From: Peptoniphilus sp. BV3C26
GTDB lineage: Bacteria > Bacillota > Clostridia > Tissierellales > Peptoniphilaceae
Direction: 5' to 3'
DNA length: 35,787 bases
NCBI RefSeq assembly: GCF_000478985.1
Contig: NZ_AWXB01000008.1
Location: 1 to 35,787, forward strand
The notes beneath the pieces were generated by a model. It saw only the letters and a list, made by a program, of their open reading frames with translations, did not search any database and was not told the origin of the DNA. How positions within the stretch are numbered: the first letter of the stretch is position 1; each line of letters opens with the position of its first letter. This document shows, one piece after another, positions 22,826 through 30,892 of this stretch. A program made the position numbers and the translations under genes.

Positions 22826-24611
22826 TCATTTCACCTGCCTTTCTATCAATTTTCCATTCCTTACTAAATATTGTCGCATCCCATAATTTACGGTAGTCTG
22901 CTGATGATTCTAACAAGTCCTTATGTTTTCCATTTGCAACTAAACGGCCATGATTCATTACCAATATTTGGTCTGCATCTACAATTGCCGGAAGTTTATG
23001 AGCAATTACAATCAATGTTTTACCTTTTACAAGTTCAGCAATCGCAGCTTCCATCTTTTCTTCATTTTCAGGATCTGCATAGGCAGTAGCTTCATCAAGT
23101 ACAACAATCGGTGCATTTTTTAAGATAGCTCTTGCAAGGGATATTCTTTGTCTCTCTCCACCTGATAACATCTTTCCTGCCTCGCCAGCCAAAGAGTAAA
23201 TACCATTTGGGAGCTTATCTAAAAATTCCATACACTGAGCTTTCTTTGCAGCTTCTATCACTTCTTCATCCGTAGCTGACAAATTTCCGATACGAATATT
23301 TTCTAAGAGTGAAGTATTAAATAAATATTGGTCTTGAGACACATAAGAAATCTCTTTATTCAGTGCCTTAAGACTCATATCCTGTAAATTTTGTCCTCCA
23401 ATACTAATGCTTCCCTCTAAAACATCATAGTAATGAATTAAGAGTTTCGCTAAGGTGCTTTTACCTGAGCCTGATTCTCCAACAATGGCTGTCTTTTCTC
23501 CAACTTTTGCTGTAAAGCTCACATTATGAATCACATTTTTAATGTATGTTTCAGGTTGTCCATTCTCTCCCATCTTGCTTAGTTGATAACCAAATGTAAC
23601 ATTGTCATAGGAAATAGTTTGATCTATACCTTTAAACTTGTTTTCACCTTGTTTTAATGGTTCTATATTTAAAGCATCTTCCAATGCAGATATTTTATAA
23701 TTAAGCTGTGGCATCGTTGGTAAAAATCCCAAAGCCTTTAAGAGTGGTAAGCCAATACTCAAAGATAGGCATAAAACCAATATCAAATCAGAAAGACTAA
23801 CATAGCCCATGTAAGCAAAGTAACCGCCAAGCGGCAATGTTAATATAATCGTGCATGGGAGCAAGGCACTATACAATGCCATCCATGGCCATGCAGTCTT
23901 ATACCAAGCGAGTGCATAATCTCTATAATCTCCAACATCTTTAGAAAATCTTTGATATGATTCCGCTTGCTTGTTAAACACTTTTACTACTTCCATACCA
24001 TTCACATATTCAATAATGGTATTATTCATTTTTCCACTCGCCATATAATATGGTCCCATTTTTTTCATTCCTGCGGAATACATAATCATCATAGCGACAA
24101 TGCTTAGTGGAATGGATGCCAAAGACATAAGTGCCAGTCTCCAGTCAACGAAAAACATTGCAATATATACCATTACAGGCACAATTAAATTGGCAATTCC
24201 TTCAGGCAATGAGTGTGCCAAAAGAACTTCCAAACTACCAATATCATCTACAAACATCTTTTTAATAGCACCTGTTCCCTTTTCTTCAATAGCTCCTAAG
24301 GGAAGATTCTCCATCTTTTTTTGTAGAGATGTTCTAAGTCCAAATAATGTGTTATATGCTGCCTTATGGGACATATTAAGACCCAAACCACCTAATAATG
24401 CTTGCAAAACCAAACATATCAAAATACCGGCAAGCAAAATAACTAACCTTTTGAATTCCAAATTTTGTCCTAAAATCAAAGGATTTATAATCTGATAAGC
24501 AAATAGAAATGGCACAACTCCCATAATGACACTTAATAGCATAATAAAACTCGCTAAATGTATTGTTTTCTTATGCGAACCAGCATACTCAAAAACCTTA
24601 TTTAACATCAT
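22818..24611 (-). CDS. ABC half-transporter, IrtA/YbtP-like partner (element 2)
   Basis: A 597-residue half-transporter: type IV membrane domain, then an ABC domain with Walker A GESGSGKST, signature LSGGERQR and Walker B VVLDEATAYADPENE. ATAYADPENE is very close to the D-loop I recall for IrtA/YbtP. A 12 to 15 residue insertion (SKMGENGQPETYIK, about residue 350) lies in the first beta sheets of the ABC domain and is not in the element 1 protein. Start ATG at 24611 (a second ATG follows directly) overlaps the EcfA stop, with GGAGG upstream. The tail KEWKIDRK resembles tails of the other ABC proteins here. Confidence 0.88.
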   Translation of the reverse strand: MMLNKVFEYAGSHKKTIHLASFIMLLSVIMGVVPFLFAYQIINPLILGQNLEFKRLVILLAGILICLVLQALLGGLGLNMSHKAAYNTLFGLRTSLQKKMENLPLGAIEEKGTGAIKKMFVDDIGSLEVLLAHSLPEGIANLIVPVMVYIAMFFVDWRLALMSLASIPLSIVAMMIMYSAGMKKMGPYYMASGKMNNTIIEYVNGMEVVKVFNKQAESYQRFSKDVGDYRDYALAWYKTAWPWMALYSALLPCTIILTLPLGGYFAYMGYVSLSDLILVLCLSLSIGLPLLKALGFLPTMPQLNYKISALEDALNIEPLKQGENKFKGIDQTISYDNVTFGYQLSKMGENGQPETYIKNVIHNVSFTAKVGEKTAIVGESGSGKSTLAKLLIHYYDVLEGSISIGGQNLQDMSLKALNKEISYVSQDQYLFNTSLLENIRIGNLSATDEEVIEAAKKAQCMEFLDKLPNGIYSLAGEAGKMLSGGERQRISLARAILKNAPIVVLDEATAYADPENEEKMEAAIAELVKGKTLIVIAHKLPAIVDADQILVMNHGRLVANGKHKDLLESSADYRKLWDATIFSKEWKIDRKAGEMNV

Positions 24612-26067
24612 TCTCCTCCTTAATCAAAGATTTTTTATTATCCATAAAATCCATAATCACTTGTTCATTTCCTTTTACAGATATTTTTTTATAATTTTCT
24701 CTGCCAATCATTAAAACAGAATGGCAAGTTTTGAATAGTAGTTCCAAGTCATGCGTAATAATGATAAATGGAACTTCCTCTGATTTTTCTGTAATTAAAT
24801 CAGATATAATACTCATACTTCTGTAATCAAGTCCAGAGGTCGGTTCATCTAAAACTATCAATTTTCGATTGGATAAAAACGAAGTAATAATCGCAAGTCT
24901 TTGTTTTTGACCACCAGACAATTTTTGTGGGTGGCTTACTTTCTTATGCCACAAATTTGTTTGCTTTAAGTAATCTCGTATTTCTTCCAAATCACTTTCC
25001 GTATTCTTTTCTTTACAAAATATCAGCTCATTTTCCACAGTGTCTAAAAAAATCTGAGCATCAACATCTTGCAAAACTAAATAAGAATTTTTCAATCGTT
25101 CCTTCTTGTTCTTTCCATAATTCACATCTAATCTTTTTTCGGAAAGCCCACACAAAGAATTTGCTAATGTTGTTTTCCCAATTCCATTAGAACCGATAAT
25201 TCCCATGATTTCTTTTTCTTTAATGTCAAAAGTCAAATCTTTTATCAAAGTTCTTTTCCCTTGGTGAATATTTGCATTGTCGACTTTTATATAGCTTCTG
25301 GTTTTTAATGGCTCTTTTTCCGACACAAGTTCTTTTTCATTTAATGTTCTTAATTCCAGTTCTTTACACTTCCGGTTATCGAGTTCACCTTTTTTAAAAA
25401 TATTTTCTACCGTTCCATCTTTCATATAGACAAGACGATCAAAAATATTTTTAAGGTAATACAATCTATGTTCAGCTATTACAATTGTCTTGCCAATCGC
25501 TTTTAACTTAACAAGTATGTTTTCAAATTTCCTTATACTGTCATAATCAAGGCTACTTGAAGGTTCGTCGAAAAAGATAATGTCTGTATCATAAATAAGT
25601 GTTCCTGCTATCGCCACCTTTTGTCTTTCTCCACCAGACAATTCAAAGATAGATTTTTTTCTTAGATGACCTATCTCCAATAAATTTAATGCTTTATCTA
25701 CCTTTTCTTTTAATAAGTTCTCATCTAACCCAAGATTTTCTCCTACCAAAGCAACTTCATCTTCAACCACATCGCAAAAGAACTGATCCTTGGGATTTTG
25801 AAATACATTTCCTATATATTTTGCAAGTTCACCTTTCTGATACGAAGATATTTCTTTTCCCAAAAGCTCAATATTACCTTCTAAATTTCCTTCGTAAAAA
25901 TATGGAATGAGTCCATTTAGAAGTCTTAAAAATGTTGTTTTCCCACATCCTGAAAGACCTGTTAATACAACTATCTCTCCTTTTTTTACAGACAGTTTTA
26001 AGTCTTTTAGTACTAAGTCCTCGCCGTATGAAAATTTGCGTATATTTGCTCCTAAGATATTTTCCAT
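24598..26067 (-). CDS. ECF transporter double ATPase (element 2)
   Basis: A 489-residue fused EcfA-type ATPase. Domain 1: Walker A GLSGCGKTT, signature LSGGERQK, Walker B DIIFFDEPSSSLD. Domain 2, from about residue 270: Walker A GSNGIGKTT, signature LSGGQKQR, Walker B LIVLDEPTSGLD. Both sites look complete. It overlaps the T gene upstream by about 16 bases and the ABC gene downstream by 14, so the operon is tightly coupled. It is homologous to, but clearly divergent from, the ATPase at 2642-4033. Confidence 0.92.
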   Translation of the reverse strand: MENILGANIRKFSYGEDLVLKDLKLSVKKGEIVVLTGLSGCGKTTFLRLLNGLIPYFYEGNLEGNIELLGKEISSYQKGELAKYIGNVFQNPKDQFFCDVVEDEVALVGENLGLDENLLKEKVDKALNLLEIGHLRKKSIFELSGGERQKVAIAGTLIYDTDIIFFDEPSSSLDYDSIRKFENILVKLKAIGKTIVIAEHRLYYLKNIFDRLVYMKDGTVENIFKKGELDNRKCKELELRTLNEKELVSEKEPLKTRSYIKVDNANIHQGKRTLIKDLTFDIKEKEIMGIIGSNGIGKTTLANSLCGLSEKRLDVNYGKNKKERLKNSYLVLQDVDAQIFLDTVENELIFCKEKNTESDLEEIRDYLKQTNLWHKKVSHPQKLSGGQKQRLAIITSFLSNRKLIVLDEPTSGLDYRSMSIISDLITEKSEEVPFIIITHDLELLFKTCHSVLMIGRENYKKISVKGNEQVIMDFMDNKKSLIKEENDVK

Positions 26068-26765
26068 ACACTCACCAAAACCAAAATTATTCCAATCATT
26101 AACATTACAATATCGATAAAAGTAAATTTTACATCATGAAAACTTGTTTTTTTGCCATCATATTCAATGCCTTTTGATATGATTGAACAAGTTAAGGTAT
26201 CGCTTATATCTATGCACTTATACATAAGAGGAACAAAATATAATTCAAATGTTTTAATTGGTTTGAAAATACTTGCTTTAAATCCTCTAATTTTCATGCC
26301 ATTGTTTATTTCCTTCATCCTAATAGAAATTTCCGGAATAAAACGAAAGAATACTGTGATTCCTATACCTATTCCACCATCAATACCAATTTTTCTAAAT
26401 GCAGCAATTAGATGCGAAGAACTATACGAAGACAGCACTTTTCCCAAAATGAAAAGTGGAGCAAATTTCAACACTATAAGTAGCATTGTATATATAGAAC
26501 CAACCAAAACATTTCCTAAGTGGGGTTTCAGCAAATAAATAAGCCCCCATACTATAAGCAATGAACATATCGTTCTAAATGCCTTTCTTATAGAAAATAA
26601 GAATAATAGTCCTAAGACAAAAATAAGGGAAAATAAATATTGTGATTGCTCTCCAACAGTTAGAATAACTGAAAATAGTAAAATCAACCCAACTATAGTA
26701 AGTGGGTTGATTTTATCTAATAGTTGGTACCCTTCTATATAGTTTTTTTCACCTTTACAAAACAC
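26052..26765 (-). CDS. ECF transporter transmembrane component T (element 2)
   Basis: An EcfT-like membrane protein of about 237 residues. Coupling motifs include MKIRGFKASIF and SIISKGIEYDG, the second a relaxed form of the usual Ala-Arg-Gly signature. I chose the GTG at 26765 (MFCKGEKNYIEGYQLLDKIN) preceded by AGGAAG. The longer frame from 26837 would overlap the S gene by 83 bases and adds an unlikely N-terminus. The gene is translationally coupled to S upstream and to the ATPase downstream. Confidence 0.82.
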   Translation of the reverse strand: MFCKGEKNYIEGYQLLDKINPLTIVGLILLFSVILTVGEQSQYLFSLIFVLGLLFLFSIRKAFRTICSLLIVWGLIYLLKPHLGNVLVGSIYTMLLIVLKFAPLFILGKVLSSYSSSHLIAAFRKIGIDGGIGIGITVFFRFIPEISIRMKEINNGMKIRGFKASIFKPIKTFELYFVPLMYKCIDISDTLTCSIISKGIEYDGKKTSFHDVKFTFIDIVMLMIGIILVLVSVWKIS

Positions 26766-27351
26766 TTTTTTTCTTCCTGTTGCTAAAGAATTTGTTGTAA
26801 ATATATGTTCCAAAATTAGCACCAATAATTGATGCAACGATTGCGATCACTACGCAAATTGCAATGTTTTTAGGGGTGTAAAAATTATAAAGAAATGTTG
26901 CATAGTCTGTTGTAAACATCTTAGGGAATTGTTTTGTAAGACCTTCGACTCCAAATACGAATGTGAAATACATCGCATGAAGCGAATATATAAACATACC
27001 AGCACCAAAACCAAGTCCTACTCTCATATTTTTGTCTGAGTAATTTTCCTTTTTACCAATCACAAGCTCTGCTAATATTCCTGCAATTGCACAAACTACT
27101 ATTACGGGCCACATTCCCATAAGAGCATAGAACACGCCGAGTAATAAGAAATATAAGAATGCTGTTCCTCTTTGTGCGACTTGTTTACACATTATTACAA
27201 AAACTGGTGCGGCAATAATTGTTGCAAGTGCCGATGATAAATACAAACTCGGAATCATTCCAAAAGAACCTGTCAAAAATCCTAATCCCATCGTAAGAAC
27301 AAATCCAATAACAGAAAATACTGCTATTTTTACAATACCTTTTAAATTCAT
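26755..27351 (-). CDS. ECF substrate-binding S component, MptD type (element 2)
   Basis: A 198-residue membrane protein with about six helices, beginning MNLKGIVKIAVFSVIGFVLT. The glycine-rich segment and YLSSALATIIAAPVFVIM fit MptD-family S components, which capture the substrate for the T-A module. ATG at 27351 is preceded by AAGGAGGAG; the upstream frame to 27372 is not needed. It is the first gene of the TetR2-controlled operon S-T-A-ABC-ABC-MATE. Haem, a metallophore or another small molecule is possible; specificity is not readable. Confidence 0.82.
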   Translation of the reverse strand: MNLKGIVKIAVFSVIGFVLTMGLGFLTGSFGMIPSLYLSSALATIIAAPVFVIMCKQVAQRGTAFLYFLLLGVFYALMGMWPVIVVCAIAGILAELVIGKKENYSDKNMRVGLGFGAGMFIYSLHAMYFTFVFGVEGLTKQFPKMFTTDYATFLYNFYTPKNIAICVVIAIVASIIGANFGTYIYNKFFSNRKKKSVL

Positions 27352-27434
27352 TTTTCTCCTCCTTGAATACATATAATATTTTTTATCTGCTTATAAAGCA
27401 GCATGTTGTCAATTTGTATAAAATTAAATCTTTA

Positions 27435-27451
27435 ATATAACTAAGTTATAT
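27435..27451. promoter_or_regulatory. TetR2 operator before the element 2 transporter operon
   Basis: ATATAACTAAGTTATAT is a perfect palindrome about a central base. The identical palindrome recurs in the tetR promoter at 28135-28151. On the minus strand it lies within a possible TTTGCA-N16-TATATT promoter. A second inverted repeat, CTGCTT/AAGCAG (27387-27401), sits in the leader. Confidence 0.75.
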
Positions 27452-27474
27452 TTGATGCAAAAAAATTTTCCATT

Positions 27475-28113
27475 TTACAAACCTCTTATTTTGCCCCATC
27501 CTTCATTAAAGAATTTTGAAATTAGTTTGGCATTTAATTCTACTTCTTCTCTGCTTTTAGAATGAACAGCAACTTCAGATAAAGCATAATAATATGCATG
27601 GTTAATTAAGTGAATTCCCATATCGGTTATTACACTACCGACACCATCTTCACCATAAATCATGCTTAATATTTTGATGTGATTTTTATCTTCTATTTCC
27701 ACGAGTTCATCTAAAAAATTACTGTATTTTGTTCCATAAGAACCAAACACTAATAACTCAAATGCATCTTTATTTTCAAAAAAATACAAGACCATCTTAA
27801 CAGCGCCATGTGCTTTAAAGTCTAAAATTTTATAAATGGTTTCTTTCCCAAGTGGAACTTCCTTTTTATATGTCTCAAAACTCTTATCCTCATACATAGC
27901 ATAGTATTTTCGGATTTGGCTTACAATCGGCTCAACTAACTCAGAAAAAAGTGCTTCCTTATCCTCAAAATGACCATAAAACGCCCCAGTAGTAACACCT
28001 GCTTCTTTGCAAATAGCTCTTAAATTTGCCTTTTCAAATCCTTGTTCTTTGAAAATTTTCTTACCACTATTAAGAATCCTATTATGAGTTACTTCATAAT
28101 CTCCGTTTGCCAT
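27475..28113 (-). CDS. TetR/AcrR-family repressor of the element 2 transporter cassette
   Basis: A 212-residue TetR regulator, MANGDYEVTHNRILNSGKKI onward. The helix-turn-helix region ANLRAICKEAGVTTGAFYGH with HFEDKEALFSELV is unmistakable. The ATG at 28113 has AAAGGAGGG ahead of it. The longer frame to 28194 would run through the promoter and operator, so I reject it. The promoter (TTGACT 28174-28179, 18-base spacer, TATAAT 28150-28155, minus) overlaps the palindrome ATATAACTTAGTTATAT at 28135-28151, indicating autorepression. A second identical operator lies ahead of the transporter genes. It is not orthologous to the TetR of element 1, and its operator differs completely. Confidence 0.9.
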   Translation of the reverse strand: MANGDYEVTHNRILNSGKKIFKEQGFEKANLRAICKEAGVTTGAFYGHFEDKEALFSELVEPIVSQIRKYYAMYEDKSFETYKKEVPLGKETIYKILDFKAHGAVKMVLYFFENKDAFELLVFGSYGTKYSNFLDELVEIEDKNHIKILSMIYGEDGVGSVITDMGIHLINHAYYYALSEVAVHSKSREEVELNAKLISKFFNEGWGKIRGL

Positions 28114-28134
28114 GATTTGCCCTCCTTTCTTCAA

Positions 28135-28179
28135 ATATAACTTAGTTATATTATAACACTTGTTATGTTTAAAAGTCAA
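28135..28179 (-). promoter_or_regulatory. tetR2 promoter and operator
   Basis: Minus strand TTGACT, 18-base spacer, TATAAT, with the 17-base palindrome ATATAACTTAGTTATAT overlapping the -10 and start site. Repressor binding here would block RNA polymerase directly. Confidence 0.82.
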
Positions 28180-28274
28180 GATATTTATACACATACATTG
28201 ACTTTTATGTTATAATTATATAACAAATTTGAAAACTTGCTTAACGCTTGCTATCTAATTCATTCTTTTGTAGC

Positions 28275-28377
28275 AAGCACAGTAAGTGTACGGACACTTA
28301 CGAAAAAATTGATGAAGCAGCCCTCTGGGATCTGCTTCTTTTTTTATCAATTTTTAACTTGTTAGGGTGTACCCTAA
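28275..28377 (+). other. oriT-like triple-hairpin region, element 2
   Basis: Three inverted repeats precede mobC. GTAAGTGT-ACGG-ACACTTAC is at 28282-28301. A long stem AAAAATTGAT-GAAGCAG pairs with CTGCTTC and, after T7, ATCAATTTTT (28304-28355). TTAGGGT-GT-ACCCTAA is at 28362-28377. The stems match element 1 (9744-9838) while loops differ, consistent with selection for structure at an origin of transfer. The GAAGCAG/CTGCTTC-T7 part could also attenuate mobC transcription. Confidence 0.65.
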
Positions 28378-28410
28378 GACCCCGAAATACATTCAAAGGA
28401 GGATTTACCT

Positions 28411-28761
28411 ATGGCAAATAGAATACGAAATGAAAGACTTGAAATTAAATTAACCGAAGAAGAAAAGGCTCTTTTTGAGGAGAAAAGAAAACTTGCTAAG
28501 TGTAGAAATATGAGCCTTTTTATTCGCAAATGCGTTTTAGAAAAGGAAATATATCAAGTGGATTTAGAGCCGTTTAGAGATTTACAGGGCTTGCTTTCCA
28601 ACGCTACAAACAACATAAATCAGATTGCAAAGCGTGTAAATTCGACCGGCATAATCTACAAAGATGATATAAACGATATGAAAAAGCAGATTGAACATTT
28701 CTCAAAAGAGTTGTGGCAAATTCATTCCCTGCTGCTTAACAGGACTTCAGGAGGTGATTAA
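28411..28761 (+). CDS. mobC: MobC-family relaxosome protein (element 2)
   Basis: A 116-residue MobC protein. The N-terminal ribbon-helix-helix-like part (RLEIKLTEEEKALFEEK, NMSLFIRKCVLEKEIY) is followed by [16 protein letters not shown]. It should bind the hairpin region just upstream and recruit the relaxase to oriT. The ATG follows AAAGGAGG. It is six bases from the relaxase gene, so the two are co-translated. Strong similarity to 9871-10227 shows the two ICEs share one mobilisation system. Confidence 0.9.
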   Translation: MANRIRNERLEIKLTEEEKALFEEKRKLAKCRNMSLFIRKCVLEKEIYQVDLEPFRDLQGLLSNATNNINQIAKRVNSTGIIYKDDINDMKKQIEHFSKELWQIHSLLLNRTSGGD

Positions 28762-28766
28762 ATTTT

Positions 28767-30098
28767 ATGGCTATTACAAAAATACATCCTATAAAATCAA
28801 CCCTTAATCTTGCCATTTCATATATTGTTAATGGAGAAAAAACAGATGAGCAAATCTTAGTAAGCACTCATAAATGCCATCAGGAAACTGCTCATACTCA
28901 ATTTTTAAGAACACGAAATGATGCAGGAACAAACGGAACTGTTCTTGCAAGACACCTCATTCAATCCTTTTTACCCGGAGAAGCAAGTCCTGAAATGGCA
29001 CATCAAATCGGTCTTGAACTATGTAAAAAGATATTAAAGGATGAGTACGAATTTGTCTTATCTACCCATATAGATAAAGGGCATATTCATAATCACGTCA
29101 TATTTAATAATGTAAATATGGTAACGGGCAAATGCTATCAGTCCAACAAGAGAAGTTACCACCAAATCAGGTATCAAAGCGATAAGCTATGCAAGGATAA
29201 TAACCTTTCTGTGATTGATGAGTTCTACGAGAGCTATAAGAGAAAGTACAAAACAAATGGTAAGTCATGGTATGAAAATGAGCAATCTAAGAAAGGTAAT
29301 TCTTGGAAAAGCAGGCTTCAATTTGACATTGATCGTTTGATAAAACAGTCTAAAGATTGGGAAGAATTTCTAAAGAAAATGGCGGAACTTGGTTATGAAA
29401 TAAAGCATGGAAAACATATAGCTTTTAAGCCAAAAGATAAGCAGAGATTTACAAGGTCTAAGACGATTGGCGAAGATTATACCGAAGAAAGATTAAAAGA
29501 GCGTATTACAGAAAGGAGTGCTATTAAGGATCCTGCTGTCAAAAAACGAATAGGAAATGTCATCAATATGAATACCAATGCCAAAGTGAAAGAGAGCAAA
29601 GGCTATGAATATTGGGCAACAAAACATAACCTTAATACAATGGCTGAATCAGTTATTTTCATCAGAGAACATGGCATTAACTCCGTTAAACAGCTTGATG
29701 AATATATCAAAAAAAGTGCTGAAGAAAGACAAGGTTTACAAGATAAAATCAAAGAAATTGATAAGGACATGCAGCTACTTTCTGATACTATGGAACAAGT
29801 TCATACTGTTAAAAAATATCGAGCCTACTACAAAGAATATAAGGCAAATCCATCGGACAAGGCATTTTTTGAAGAATACAAATCGCAAATCACGCTCTAT
29901 GAAACTGCTCTTTCCAAGCTGAAAAGCTCCTATTCTAAACTTCCAAATTCAAAGAATATTTTAGATAGACTTGATAAACTGCAAGAAAAAAAGAATATCC
30001 TCATGAAAGAGTATTCTTCCTCAAAATCTACTATGGACGAGCTTTATCAAATACGAAAGAACTATGAAATTTACATGGGCAAGGAGATTGAGAGATAA
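28767..30098 (+). CDS. MOBP-type relaxase (element 2)
   Basis: A 443-residue relaxase that nicks oriT and leads the DNA strand through the conjugation channel. Motif I has a candidate nucleophile, Tyr19 in LAISYIVNGEKT. The metal-binding motif III is HIDKGHIHNH (residues 101-110). The C-terminal third is a charged coiled coil (about residues 320-430) typical of ICE relaxases. The ATG lies just after the mobC stop behind GGAGGTGATTAAATTT. It looks intact. Because element 1 keeps a similar oriT region but lacks a relaxase, this enzyme might mobilise both. Confidence 0.92.
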   Translation: MAITKIHPIKSTLNLAISYIVNGEKTDEQILVSTHKCHQETAHTQFLRTRNDAGTNGTVLARHLIQSFLPGEASPEMAHQIGLELCKKILKDEYEFVLSTHIDKGHIHNHVIFNNVNMVTGKCYQSNKRSYHQIRYQSDKLCKDNNLSVIDEFYESYKRKYKTNGKSWYENEQSKKGNSWKSRLQFDIDRLIKQSKDWEEFLKKMAELGYEIKHGKHIAFKPKDKQRFTRSKTIGEDYTEERLKERITERSAIKDPAVKKRIGNVINMNTNAKVKESKGYEYWATKHNLNTMAESVIFIREHGINSVKQLDEYIKKSAEERQGLQDKIKEIDKDMQLLSDTMEQVHTVKKYRAYYKEYKANPSDKAFFEEYKSQITLYETALSKLKSSYSKLPNSKNILDRLDKLQEKKNILMKEYSSSKSTMDELYQIRKNYEIYMGKEIER

Positions 30099-30155
30099 TT
30101 TTTTCTCTCCTCTTTTTCTACCTTGATTTGGCAATTCAAGACCAATAAAAAAATA

Positions 30156-30183
30156 GTCGGTGCAGTCCTAAGACCACACCGAC
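30156..30183. terminator. Terminator between convergent relaxase and ssb-like gene
   Basis: GTCGGTG and CACCGAC form a 7-bp stem. On the minus strand it is followed by TATTTTTTT, so it clearly serves the ssb-like gene; it may also stop relaxase transcription. A decayed copy is at 14194-14240. Confidence 0.72.
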
Positions 30184-30190
30184 CGTAAAT

Positions 30191-30850
30191 TTATCTCTCA
30201 GCTTCTTTGCTTACTTCTTTCTTTTCTTTCGGCTTTTCCTTATCTTCAGCCTGATATTTTTTGATAGCCCCAAGTACAGATTCTTTCTTTTCTTCTTGTC
30301 CTTTCATTTGTTCCTTTGCCTTTAACAGCTTTGAAGAAAGTATCCTGATGTTGCTATGCTCCTTGCCGTTATCATCAATGGAGGTTCTGATTTGTCCAAA
30401 GAGCTTAACAAAATCTCCCTGCTTAAAGTCCTTTGGAATATCGCTTTTTTCTCCGTATGCCGAGCAATTATGATAGACCTTATTCCCTTCATCATCTTTA
30501 GATACTACGGAGAAATTCGCTACCTTAAAGGCTTCTCCGTTCTTATTTTCCCTTTCAACTACATCAACCTCTCCAACGATATTTCCAACAATATTGATAA
30601 GATTATCCTTTTCTTCCTGAGCATAAGGCAGGTCTTTTATCTGTCCCTGTTCTCTTAAATCCTCAATCATATAGTCAAATTCCTCATGCAGCAAATTAAG
30701 GCTGTCATTGTCCATATAAGCGTCATAGAGCTTATCTAAGGCACTTTCATCATTGATACCTTTTTCCATGCTTATAATCGCTTTTACAAAGTCCTTATGG
30801 TTATCATTTACCATATCTTCTATCTGATTTCTCATTGTTTTGTAATCCAT
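30191..30850 (-). CDS. ICE single-stranded DNA-binding-like protein
   Basis: A 219-residue protein whose central part has an SSB-type OB fold: NIVGNIVGEVDVVERENKNG, FKVANFSVVSKDD, VYHNCSAYGE, DFVKLFGQIRTS and NIRILSSKLL (about residues 75-185). The N-terminal ~70 residues are acidic and helical. The C-terminus is lysine/glutamate-rich after the motif SVLGAIKKYQ, which recurs at the end of the adjacent helicase. I prefer ATG 30850, with AAAGGAG ahead, over ATG 30868. It probably coats the transferred strand. It is separated by 42 bases from the large helicase gene on the same strand. A decayed homologue is at 14194-14440. Confidence 0.82.
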   Translation of the reverse strand: MDYKTMRNQIEDMVNDNHKDFVKAIISMEKGINDESALDKLYDAYMDNDSLNLLHEEFDYMIEDLREQGQIKDLPYAQEEKDNLINIVGNIVGEVDVVERENKNGEAFKVANFSVVSKDDEGNKVYHNCSAYGEKSDIPKDFKQGDFVKLFGQIRTSIDDNGKEHSNIRILSSKLLKAKEQMKGQEEKKESVLGAIKKYQAEDKEKPKEKKEVSKEAER

Positions 30851-30892
30851 GTTTTTATCTCCTTTCATGGCAAAAGGGAGGTTCCCCTCCCC

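Noticed and set aside
26766-26837. N-terminal extension of the element 2 EcfT
   Set aside because: It overlaps the S-component gene by 83 bases and adds no EcfT-like sequence. A GTG at 26765 with AGGAAG fits better.
28114-28194. N-terminal extension of TetR2
   Set aside because: It would translate through the promoter and operator. The ATG at 28113 has an AAAGGAGGG site.
28198-28216. Plus-strand promoter TTGACT...TATAAT before oriT of element 2
   Set aside because: The spacing between the two hexamers is only 7 bases, too short for a sigma-A promoter.
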